21,605 bases of DNA. Origin: Desulfonema limicola (GTDB taxonomy: Bacteria > Desulfobacterota > Desulfobacteria > Desulfobacterales > DYRC01). Each line of letters begins with the position of its first letter. The first letter of the stretch is position 1. Below the pieces are notes generated by a model. It searched no databases. It had not been told where the DNA came from and saw nothing but the letters and a program-made list of their open reading frames with translations. Below, in pieces: positions 7,795 through 15,086 of this stretch. The stretch is from the NCBI GenBank assembly GCA_020718925.1, contig DYRC01000016.1, positions 1 through 21,605 on the forward strand. The letters run 5' to 3'. The translations under genes were made by a program, and so were the position numbers.

Positions 7795-8333
7795 TGACAA
7801 AAGCTTATTATTTCAAGGATCAGGCAGATTCCGCAAAAAAGGGAATTGACATAAGCTGCGGTTACTTGAAATCTTTACCTTCTCATGTAGAAATCATCAA
7901 TGTCGAAAGCAACTCTGAATATCAGGACAAAGATATTGATTTAATTTGGAAATATGAAAATGCCGAAAAGAGGCTCTGCGAATGTGCGATAGAAGTAAAA
8001 ACCGATAGTTATACAACAGGAAATTTCTGGCTGGAGACCATTTCCAACGATGTCAGAAATACCGAAGGCTGCTTCTTAAAAAGCAAGGCGGATTACTTCT
8101 TTTACTATTTTGAAAAGCTTGATATTTTATACATTATCCCGTTAAAATCTGCTAAAGAATGGCTGGTGGGCAATCTGAACAGATTCAGAGAAAGTAAAAC
8201 CTCGACAAAAGATAAGAAAAGCGGAACGCATTTGTATCATACGATAGGAAGAATCGTTCCGATTGAAACATTAAAAAAAGAATTGAAAATATCTGAAATC
8301 AGGGAAGTTTCCAAAAGGGCATATCGGGATTGA
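7794..8333 (+). CDS. Hypothetical protein with a PD-(D/E)XK nuclease-like core
   Basis: I do not recognise a named family. The 179-residue protein has a pattern typical of the restriction-endonuclease-like fold: an N-terminal helix, a strand with D49 (DIDLIW, 47-52), then a strand ending in E67-V-K69 (CAIEVKTD, 64-71), followed by NFWLETISND (77-86) and a strand-rich middle (ADYFFYYFEKLDILYIIP). D49 with E67-x-K69 would be the metal-binding and catalytic triad. The ATG at 7794 overlaps the preceding stop (TAATG), so translation is coupled to the radical SAM gene; an upstream TTG at 7776 is unlikely. It has no signal peptide or membrane segment. Active nuclease, DNA-repair factor or inactive binder are all possible. 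Confidence 0.7.
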   Translation: MTKAYYFKDQADSAKKGIDISCGYLKSLPSHVEIINVESNSEYQDKDIDLIWKYENAEKRLCECAIEVKTDSYTTGNFWLETISNDVRNTEGCFLKSKADYFFYYFEKLDILYIIPLKSAKEWLVGNLNRFRESKTSTKDKKSGTHLYHTIGRIVPIETLKKELKISEIREVSKRAYRD

Positions 8334-8360
8334 AGCCCTATCCCTGATTTCTTATTTTTT
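8323..8360 (+). terminator. Candidate terminator of the serS cluster
   Basis: ATCGGGAT (8323-8330) pairs imperfectly with ATCCCTGAT (8340-8348) around the stop codon, followed by a T-rich run TTTCTTATTTTTT. The stem is short and overlaps the end of the coding region, so support is modest. It lies in the 18-base gap between convergent genes. Confidence 0.35.
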
Positions 8361-9572
8361 AAAATCCGAAGGCTTTACGCCCTGTTTTTTGAGCAAAGTT
8401 TGCAGATAAGAGCGGTTCATATCCAATTGTTTTGCCAATACCGTTACATTTCCTTTGGTTTTGCGAAGCTGATCTTCTAAAAATTGCCGCTCTGCTGCTT
8501 CACTGGCTGTTTTTCTGGCATGTTCAAGGCTGATACAGTTCATAACTATCGGTTTTTTTGGGATTTGTTCCGAAGGCGGACGAATCATATCCGGCAAATG
8601 AGATATGTCCGCCGTATCTTCGGCAAGACAGGAAATCCGGTAAATGATATTTTTGAGTTCCCGGATATTGCCCGGATACGCATAATCCATCAGAAAATTT
8701 CTTAATTTCGGACTTAATCCGATCTGCTCCGGACGATTCAGTTTTTCTGCGGCTTCTTTGCATAAATAATCCGAAAGCACTCCGATTTCATCGCGCCGTT
8801 CACGCAACGGCGGCAGCGTCAGGGAAATCACGCTCAAACGATAATATAAATCTTCTCTGAATTTTCCCTCAGACATCATTTTGTGCAGATTCCGATGGGT
8901 TGCCGCAACAATCCGGGTATTGACGCGAATCATCTCATCTGATCCCACGCGCTGAATATCGCCGCTTTCTAATACCCGCAGAAGTTTTACCTGACTTTCA
9001 AGCGGCAGTTCGGCGATTTCATCCAAAAAAATCGTCCCCTGATCCGCTGTTTCAAATTTGCCTTTGCGATCTTTGACCGCGCCGGTGAACGCGCCTCTGA
9101 CATGCCCGAAAAGTTCGGATTCCAGCAGCGTCGGCACAATTGCGCCGCAGTTGACCGTAACAAACGGGCGTTCAGCGCGATGACTGTTGGCATGAACAAT
9201 GGCAGACAGCAATTCCTTGCCGGTGCCGGACTCGCCCTGAATCAGTATCGGCATATCTGTTTTTGCTGTTTTTTCAATAATTTCCAAAATCTCGGAAATC
9301 TTCGGATTTTCCCCGAAAACGCCTTTGAATACAAAATTACGATCAGCTAAGGCTTTAATCCGCTGCTTTGCAGATATTGCAGGCGCAGATGTTTTTTGTT
9401 TCTGGTTATATCTTTCCGAAGAAGAAAGAATCAGCATATCCTGACGCAGATCATTCATCTGACGGAATACCTTCTGAATGCCGTCTCTGTCTAAATGAGG
9501 CGTCCAGCGCAAGCCCGACCGGATATTTTCAATGCGATCCAATGTTTTGCTAAGTGATGGTGTATAGTACAT
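8352..9572 (-). CDS. Sigma-54-dependent transcriptional activator lacking a receiver domain
   Basis: Enhancer-binding protein that remodels RNA polymerase-sigma-54 by ATP hydrolysis. Of 406 residues, about 85-320 form the AAA+ domain with Walker A GESGTGKE (113-120), the sigma-54-contacting loop GAFTGA intact at 160-165, Walker B IFLDE (181-185), and the arginine-finger region LPPLRERRDEIG. A Fis-type HTH occupies the last 45 or so residues (GNVTVLAKQLDMNRSYLQTL). The N-terminal 80 residues show no receiver-domain signature (no DD...D...K pattern) and no obvious GAF or PAS motif. AAGGA lies eight bases before the ATG at 9572. It is the last gene of the export gene set, separated from the ABC gene by repeat copy A. 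Targets are unknown; I found no convincing -24/-12 site in the window. Confidence 0.9.
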   Translation of the reverse strand: MYYTPSLSKTLDRIENIRSGLRWTPHLDRDGIQKVFRQMNDLRQDMLILSSSERYNQKQKTSAPAISAKQRIKALADRNFVFKGVFGENPKISEILEIIEKTAKTDMPILIQGESGTGKELLSAIVHANSHRAERPFVTVNCGAIVPTLLESELFGHVRGAFTGAVKDRKGKFETADQGTIFLDEIAELPLESQVKLLRVLESGDIQRVGSDEMIRVNTRIVAATHRNLHKMMSEGKFREDLYYRLSVISLTLPPLRERRDEIGVLSDYLCKEAAEKLNRPEQIGLSPKLRNFLMDYAYPGNIRELKNIIYRISCLAEDTADISHLPDMIRPPSEQIPKKPIVMNCISLEHARKTASEAAERQFLEDQLRKTKGNVTVLAKQLDMNRSYLQTLLKKQGVKPSDFKK

Positions 9573-9585
9573 AGTTCATATCCTT

Positions 9586-9714
9586 CTAACCCTCCCCTAA
9601 CCCCTCCCCCAGCCCCTCCCCGAAACGGAGAGGGGAGTCCTGATTTCTCCCCCCCTTCCCTTTCAGGGAAGGGGGGGCAGGGGGGGTTAGGTTAGGTTAG
9701 GTTAGGTTAGGTTA
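9586..9714. repeat. GC-rich double-hairpin repeat, copy A (inverted relative to B and C), with a GGTTA array
   Basis: Hairpin 1 is a perfect 13-base-pair stem (9649-9661 with 9665-9677, loop TTC); hairpin 2 pairs CCCCTCCCCG (9613-9622) with CGGAGAGGGG (9626-9635), 9 of 10, with loop AAA. The CTAACCCCTCCCC-type end is present at the left. Reverse-complemented, it matches copies at 12754-12836 and 13614-13706 in the same order of parts. The right edge runs into six GGTTA units. It lies directly next to the AAGGA ribosome-binding site of the regulator gene. Confidence 0.85.
9685..9714. repeat. Tandem (GGTTA)6
   Basis: Six uninterrupted GGTTA units at 9685-9689, 9690-9694, 9695-9699, 9700-9704, 9705-9709 and 9710-9714. 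On the minus strand it reads TAACC repeated. The stop codon (TAA, plus-strand 9707-9709) and last residue of the ABC exporter fall inside it. It looks like an expansion of the GGTTAGG end of repeat copy A. Confidence 0.95.
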
Positions 9715-12700
9715 ATTCCGATAGTTGTTTTTGCAGCAGATGATAATACATGCCTTTTTTTGCAAACAATTCCTGATGATTACCCTGTTCGGCGATTTCT
9801 CCCTGATACAACACCAATATCCGATCCGCGTTCATAATCGTACTGAGCCGATGAGAAATAATAATGGTGGTTTTACCATTGAGCGTCTGCTTCAGATGGT
9901 CATGGACATGCGTTTCAGATTCGGTATCCAAAGACGAGGTGGCTTCGTCAAAAATCAGGATTCGGGGATCATGGTATAACGCACGGGCAATGCAAATCCG
10001 CTGAATCTGTCCGCCTGAAAGCCCCATACCGCGCTCACCCACCATCTGCCCGTATCCGAGCGGCAGATTTCTGATAAATCCTTCCGCGTCAGCAATCTTT
10101 GCGACATCTGAAATTCTTCGGATATCCGGATTGGTATCTCCCAAAGCGATATTTTCCGAAACTGTGCCTGAAAACAGCGTATTAGTCTGCATCACATAGC
10201 CGATTTTTTCCCGAAAAGATCCCATATCCAGCATATTGATGTCATAATCATCCACATAAATTCTGCCTTCTGCGGGTTTGTAAAACCCTGCGATTAATTT
10301 GGCAAAGGTGCTTTTGCCGGAGCCGCTCGACCCCACCAGCGCCACCACAGACCCGGCTTTGATATTTAAATTGATATTTTTCAGAATATACGGCGTTTCT
10401 TTGCCGCCGTATCGGAAATACATATTTTCAAAGCGGATGTCTCCGCTGACTTCCGGCAGCACAATACGATCCGCAATTTCTGAGGGTTTCTGCTCCGGTT
10501 CAAGTTCCAGAATATCCCCAAGCCGCTCCATAGCTACCAAGGTTTCCTGAAGCTTATCCCAAACCCCGACCAATCCCATCACCGGCGCCATCACGCTCCC
10601 GATCATGCTGTTGAATGCCATCAACTGCCCGATGGTCAACTCCTGAGACAGCACCATTTTAGAACCTGTCCACAACAAGGTGATGTATGTCGCGGATCTC
10701 AGCGCGGAACTTAATGTGCTGATAATGATGCAGAACATTTCAGAGCGATAGCGCAGATCAAGTGTCTTTGCGTATTTTTTCTCCCATTTCAGACGCATGG
10801 GGCGCTCAACGCCCATTCCTTTGACAATTTCCGAATTTCCCAGTGTTTCTACCAGCAAAGATTCCGCATCTGCGCCTGCATAAAAGGTCTGACGGGCATA
10901 ATCTTTGTATTTGGGCGTTGCCAGAAGTGTGAGCAGAATAATCGGCGGCAAAAATGCCATCAGCATCAGCGTCAGTCTGACATTATAACAAAACATGACA
11001 ATAAAATATGTGAACACCATCAGGGTATTCAACACGGTACTGATACTGCCTTCGGTCATAAACCGCCGGATGGTATTGTTTTCATGGAATCTTGCCATGA
11101 TGTCGCCGACTTTGCGGGTGGCAAAAAACGACATGGGCAGAGAAAACACATACTTGTAAAAATGAGAAATCATGCCAAAATCCAATTTTCGGACGATGAA
11201 ATTCATCAGATACGAGCTTAGAAATCCGGTCAGCAGGCTGAATATCATGGTGATACCCAATCCTATCATCATCATGTTCAGAAGATAATGGCTCTGATGC
11301 ACAATCACCCGATCCAGAATATTTTGGATAATAATCGGCGGAATCAGTCCCAGCACCTGTATAATCAGCGCGGCAAAAAACAGATTGAGCAGAAGTTTTT
11401 TCAATGGCGTAAGATACGCAATAAACCTAAGCCAGGGAGAATTTGTTTTTTCTGTCTGAACCATCTGCCGGGTCCGCGTGAATAATAGGCAATATCCTGT
11501 CCAGCCCTGTTCAAATTCCGATATGGACAGCTTTCTGAAACCCATAGCCGGGTCTGCTATCCATACATGACTTTTGGATATGCCATAGACCACGACATAG
11601 TGATAGCCTTTCCAATGGATAATAAACGGAAGCTCAAATCCTGACAACATGTTGAATGTACATTTCACGCCTTTGGCAGAAAATCCCAAAGATTCACCGA
11701 CATTGGCAAGGCTGTCCATGGTTGCGCCCTCAGCAGTAACATTTGCCATTTCCCTGAGTTTGCCGACAGTTATGGACATATCATGATGCTTGCAAATCAT
11801 AGACAGACAGGCAGCCCCGCAATCTTTTTCTTCAGCCTGCTCAATTATAGCAAATCTGGGGACAATCCGCTCACCGGCTTCGGCTTTTGAAAAAACAGCA
11901 GGCAGAAACCGCCTTTTTGAATTTTTTGCAAGCTTTCTGTGTCGGATCAGTTCTTTTTCCGAAAACCGGATGCGTTCTTCCAACACAGATCGAAGCTCCG
12001 TGTTGCGCTGCGACATCAGCATCAGGGTTTTCTGCGGCACGACCAAGAGCGTAGCGTCCTGAACCGCAATTGCAGACGCGGGTTGAATTGAGTATGTCAG
12101 CGCGGCTTTTTCCCCGAAAATTTCTCCCCGCCCCAGAACCGCTAAGGGATAGGTATTGCCGTCTTCTTCGCGGATAAGCTTAATCTCGCCGTGTCGGATG
12201 ATGTAAAGATTCCGATCTTTTGCAGAATCCTGAGTCAGAATCTTCTCCCCGGACTCTATCCGCCGGATGCCGATGCTCTGAACAATTTCAGATAGTTCAG
12301 CCCGATTAACTTTGGCGCGGAGATTGAACATCTGACGGATAAATCCGCCGCTGATTCTGAATGCGACATATCTGGCAATAAATTCACGCGCAGATGCGTT
12401 TTGGCTCAGAATTTCCGAAAAAACCTCACGCGGAAACATGAGAATTTCTGTTTTATCCGAAGCCCGGACAGAATATTCCGAAGGCTGGGTCAGAACACAA
12501 TCTTCTCCGAAAGTTTCTCCGATACCTGCAATCCCCGCACTTTTTTCTTTGCCATTATCCGAGGTGAATAATCTGACTTTGCCGGATCTGACTACATACA
12601 GTCCTTCTCCGATCTCGCCTGCATTCAGAATTGTCGCGCCCAACTCATAATGATTGGATTGCGCCTTCTGAGCCAACTGTTCTAATTCGCCCGGCTCAAA

Positions 12701-12739
12701 CACAGAAAACGCTTCAACGGTTTTAAGAAATTCCATCAT
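9707..12739 (-). CDS. Peptidase-containing ABC exporter (C39) with two N-terminal cyclic-nucleotide-binding-like domains
   Basis: Inner-membrane exporter that would cut a leader peptide, typically after a double glycine, and export the cargo. Order in 1010 residues: cNMP-like domain 1 (about 8-135, with FGED...VRA 78-93), cNMP-like domain 2 (about 145-265, with FGEKAAL 208-214 but no arginine in the QPASA segment), C39 peptidase (about 295-425; Q301, C307, H380 and D396 intact), transmembrane domain (about 437-730), ATPase (760-1005; Walker A 803-810, Q-loop Q851, signature LSGGQ 907-911, Walker B ILIFDE 927-932, H963). Domain order resembles the cyanobacterial HetC-type exporters. It is preceded by the PPIase, HlyD and TolC genes on the same strand. 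GGAGAG (plus 12745-12750) serves ATG 12739 or the adjacent 12736. The substrate is not visible in the window. Confidence 0.93.
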   Translation of the reverse strand: MMEFLKTVEAFSVFEPGELEQLAQKAQSNHYELGATILNAGEIGEGLYVVRSGKVRLFTSDNGKEKSAGIAGIGETFGEDCVLTQPSEYSVRASDKTEILMFPREVFSEILSQNASAREFIARYVAFRISGGFIRQMFNLRAKVNRAELSEIVQSIGIRRIESGEKILTQDSAKDRNLYIIRHGEIKLIREEDGNTYPLAVLGRGEIFGEKAALTYSIQPASAIAVQDATLLVVPQKTLMLMSQRNTELRSVLEERIRFSEKELIRHRKLAKNSKRRFLPAVFSKAEAGERIVPRFAIIEQAEEKDCGAACLSMICKHHDMSITVGKLREMANVTAEGATMDSLANVGESLGFSAKGVKCTFNMLSGFELPFIIHWKGYHYVVVYGISKSHVWIADPAMGFRKLSISEFEQGWTGYCLLFTRTRQMVQTEKTNSPWLRFIAYLTPLKKLLLNLFFAALIIQVLGLIPPIIIQNILDRVIVHQSHYLLNMMMIGLGITMIFSLLTGFLSSYLMNFIVRKLDFGMISHFYKYVFSLPMSFFATRKVGDIMARFHENNTIRRFMTEGSISTVLNTLMVFTYFIVMFCYNVRLTLMLMAFLPPIILLTLLATPKYKDYARQTFYAGADAESLLVETLGNSEIVKGMGVERPMRLKWEKKYAKTLDLRYRSEMFCIIISTLSSALRSATYITLLWTGSKMVLSQELTIGQLMAFNSMIGSVMAPVMGLVGVWDKLQETLVAMERLGDILELEPEQKPSEIADRIVLPEVSGDIRFENMYFRYGGKETPYILKNINLNIKAGSVVALVGSSGSGKSTFAKLIAGFYKPAEGRIYVDDYDINMLDMGSFREKIGYVMQTNTLFSGTVSENIALGDTNPDIRRISDVAKIADAEGFIRNLPLGYGQMVGERGMGLSGGQIQRICIARALYHDPRILIFDEATSSLDTESETHVHDHLKQTLNGKTTIIISHRLSTIMNADRILVLYQGEIAEQGNHQELFAKKGMYYHLLQKQLSELT

Positions 12740-12753
12740 AATATCTCTCCTTA

Positions 12754-12836
12754 CCTAACCCCCCGGCCCCCTTCCCTGACAGGGAAGGGGGAGAACTCCC
12801 CTCTCCGTTTCGGGGAGGGGGCGGGGGAGGGGTTTT
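12754..12836. repeat. GC-rich double-hairpin repeat, copy B
   Basis: CCTAACCCC end, then a perfect 11-base-pair stem (12767-12777 with 12781-12791, loop GAC), then CCCCTCTCCG (12798-12807) with CGGGGAGGGG (12811-12820), loop TTT, then GGGGGAGGGG. It fills the whole gap between the PPIase stop and the GGAGAG site of the ABC gene. It is in the same orientation as copy C. Confidence 0.85.
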
Positions 12837-13592
12837 TCAGTTTTCAAGCAGAATCGTATGTTCTTTCATCTGCTTTTCCAGCCATTCGTCATACATGGTT
12901 TCCGAAATCTTTTCTTTGACAGATTCCTGCGATGCGGTTTTTACCTCAGTGATTCTGATAATTTCATACACCTCAGAGCCGTTCACCCGAAAAGGTCCTG
13001 CAATTTCGCCCGGAGTCCCGTTAAACACTTTGGCATCCATCTCAGGCGGCAAAATTCCCCGACGGATTCCTGTGATACGTCCGCCGGTAAATCGCGTCTC
13101 ATCATCCGAAGAATATTCTTTGACAAATTCATCAAAATTTTCAGGCTCTTCTTCAAGCAATGCCATCAGTTCTTTTGCTTTTTCTTCACCTTCCACCACA
13201 ATATGGCAAATTTCGGCGGTATCGAATTTGGGCGCGTTCAGTCTGAAATATTTTTCAGTGTTTTCATGGTTTAAAATCGTATCAAGGATTTTTTTCCGAT
13301 ATACATGCTCGGACATAAACAACTCAAATTCTTCGGAACTGATTCCGATATTATCCATCCAATTCTGGGTATCTTTGGCTCTGTGCATTCCCATACACCG
13401 CCTGAAATCATCCGCAGCTTCCTGAATTTCTTCGACAGATACGGACATGCCCATCTTTTTTGCCGCGTGAACCGTAATTTTATTGCGAATCAGTCTTTGA
13501 ATCAGATCATTGAACTCATTGGAAAATTTCAAAAACTTGATAAACTGATCCGTTGTAATGATCTCATCGTTGATTTTAGCTATGGTATTCAT
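12837..13592 (-). CDS. Parvulin-type peptidyl-prolyl isomerase without signal peptide
   Basis: 251-residue protein with a SurA-like helical N-terminal chaperone part (about 1-115) and a rotamase/parvulin domain (about 123-217): AEICHIVVEGEEKA, FDEFVKEYSSDDETRFTGGRI, RGILPPEMDAKVF, GTPGEIAGPFRVNGSEVYEI. Family members SurA/PpiC/PrsA usually carry a signal sequence; this N-terminus (MNTIAKINDEIITT) has none, so it probably acts in the cytoplasm. It sits between the HlyD adaptor and the ABC exporter, which suggests folding or holding of the export substrate before secretion; this is inference. ATG 13592 was chosen because GTGAGG lies nine bases upstream, making the GTG at 13607 part of the ribosome-binding site. 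Confidence 0.88.
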   Translation of the reverse strand: MNTIAKINDEIITTDQFIKFLKFSNEFNDLIQRLIRNKITVHAAKKMGMSVSVEEIQEAADDFRRCMGMHRAKDTQNWMDNIGISSEEFELFMSEHVYRKKILDTILNHENTEKYFRLNAPKFDTAEICHIVVEGEEKAKELMALLEEEPENFDEFVKEYSSDDETRFTGGRITGIRRGILPPEMDAKVFNGTPGEIAGPFRVNGSEVYEIIRITEVKTASQESVKEKISETMYDEWLEKQMKEHTILLEN

Positions 13593-13613
13593 GATTTTAA
13601 GCCTCACTTTCTT

Positions 13614-13706
13614 AACCTAACCCCCCGCCCCCTTCCCTGAGAGGGAATGGGGAGACATCGGAAGACTCCCCTCTCCGTTTCGGGGAGGGGCTGGGGGAGG
13701 GGTTTT
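13614..13706. repeat. GC-rich double-hairpin repeat, copy C
   Basis: Same parts as copy B in the same orientation: CCTAACCCC end, hairpin 1 (13628-13638 with 13642-13652, 10 of 11 pairs, loop GAG), a longer connector, hairpin 2 (13668-13677 with 13681-13690, loop TTT), then GGGGGAGGGG. Copies B and C also share the following TTTTTCAGTTTT, which runs into the 3' end of the gene beside each. It lies between the HlyD stop and the PPIase ribosome-binding site. Confidence 0.85.
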
Positions 13707-13712
13707 TCAGTT

Positions 13713-15086
13713 TTAAGATCTTTTCAAACTCCTGAACGGGTCTAACGCCAAATCTATCAGGCGCCTTTTCTGAACCACAATCTCTGCGGTCGCGGTCATG
13801 CCGTATCGCAAAGAAATTTTCTGATCATCTGCCATCAGATAATCCTGCTTCAATCCCACGCGCCCTCTGTAAAAGGATTTTCCGTCTTTTGAGGGCATCA
13901 CATCCGGAGAAATATATTCCAGCGTACCGTTGACAAATCCGTGTCGGTAAAACGGAAATGCGGCGAATTTCAATTTTACTGCCTGCCCTGTTTTCAGCAG
14001 TCCCCGATCTTTATCCGGGATATTTAAGAATACGCTCCGCTCCGCGTCTGCCGGGGCAATGGAAACCAGCGGAACTTCCGATTTCACCTTATCGCCGGGC
14101 TGAGTCGAAGTTACAAAGGTAATGACACCGGATACCGGCGCCCGGACTTTTAAGAAATTATCCTGATCCAGATCGTCAAAGGTTACGACAGACGCTGCTT
14201 CATATCCTGCCAATGCCGCACGATGCTGCATGTCAATCTGTTTTTCCTCATTTTCATTCTGTAACTTTTTGGAATCATACTGAGCGTTCAATGCCAATAA
14301 TGCGAGGTACGCATCGCCTATCTTTTTGCCTGCCTGAGTATCCTGCTGGCTGAACTCAATTTCCGAAGTTTCCAGATCAATCTTCAATGTCTGATAGGCT
14401 TTCTCTGCCCGGATATACTGATTTTCCTTTTCTTCGGTTTCTTTTTTGGAAATGCCGCCGTTGCCCTCAGTCTCATACAATTTTTTATAGGATTCAAAGC
14501 TTCGCTTGGCAATCTCCCGGTTATTTTCAGCTTCTTCCAATTGAAGCCGGGTTTTGTTGAGTCTGTGCTGCCGGGATGCGGGAAGATTCTTAAACCGCTC
14601 GGTTTTCAGTTGTTCATACTCTTTCTTTTTCTCTCTGATCTGCTGACTGATATTTTCAAGTTCTTTTTCCGAAATTTGCTTTTTCTGAGGAAACACTTTC
14701 ATCTCAAGCTCGACCCGCTCCAACTGCATTTTTGCCTGCTCCGCATCGGTGGCTGCTTTGATGGCTCCGGTGGCTTTGATGCGTGCTAAAACATCGCCTC
14801 TTGTAACCGGTGTGCCTTCGCTTACATAAATATCAACCAGTTCGCCCGGCGTGGGAATATAAACGCGGCGCATTTCCGATTTCGGCTCCAATTGTCCGTC
14901 AACCGTGATGATCACGTCTGCTTTTCCGAAAAACGACCATATAAAAAATATCAGCATCAGCGCCATGACGATATAAATCAGTCCTGATGCTAAAAACGGA
15001 GAGGTGTCTGTCATAATTTTGATTCCGTCCGCGCCGTGTTCCTCAACTGCCTCTGAAAAACGTAAATGCTTTCCTGATCTCATCAT
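13713..15086 (-). CDS. HlyD-family periplasmic adaptor (membrane fusion protein)
   Basis: 457-residue adaptor linking the inner-membrane ABC exporter to an outer-membrane channel. It has a cytoplasmic N-terminus, one TM segment at about 32-53, a first lipoyl-like half domain (YIPTPGELVDIYVSEGTPV, 76-94), a long coiled-coil hairpin (about 110-305, rich in E, K and Q), and the second lipoyl half plus beta-barrel (APVSGVITFVTSTQPGDKV onward). The C-terminus GMTATAEIVVQKRRLIDLAL is typical of type I secretion adaptors. The start overlaps the upstream gene (ATGATGA) and has GGAGAA upstream in the coding region of that gene, so translation is coupled. ATG 15083 is an equally possible start. Confidence 0.93.
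   Translation of the reverse strand: MMRSGKHLRFSEAVEEHGADGIKIMTDTSPFLASGLIYIVMALMLIFFIWSFFGKADVIITVDGQLEPKSEMRRVYIPTPGELVDIYVSEGTPVTRGDVLARIKATGAIKAATDAEQAKMQLERVELEMKVFPQKKQISEKELENISQQIREKKKEYEQLKTERFKNLPASRQHRLNKTRLQLEEAENNREIAKRSFESYKKLYETEGNGGISKKETEEKENQYIRAEKAYQTLKIDLETSEIEFSQQDTQAGKKIGDAYLALLALNAQYDSKKLQNENEEKQIDMQHRAALAGYEAASVVTFDDLDQDNFLKVRAPVSGVITFVTSTQPGDKVKSEVPLVSIAPADAERSVFLNIPDKDRGLLKTGQAVKLKFAAFPFYRHGFVNGTLEYISPDVMPSKDGKSFYRGRVGLKQDYLMADDQKISLRYGMTATAEIVVQKRRLIDLALDPFRSLKRS

Noticed and set aside
9685..9714. GGTTA array as a CRISPR or telomere-like structure
   Set aside because: There are no spacers, the unit is only five bases, and it grows out of the end of a known repeat copy inside an ordinary operon.
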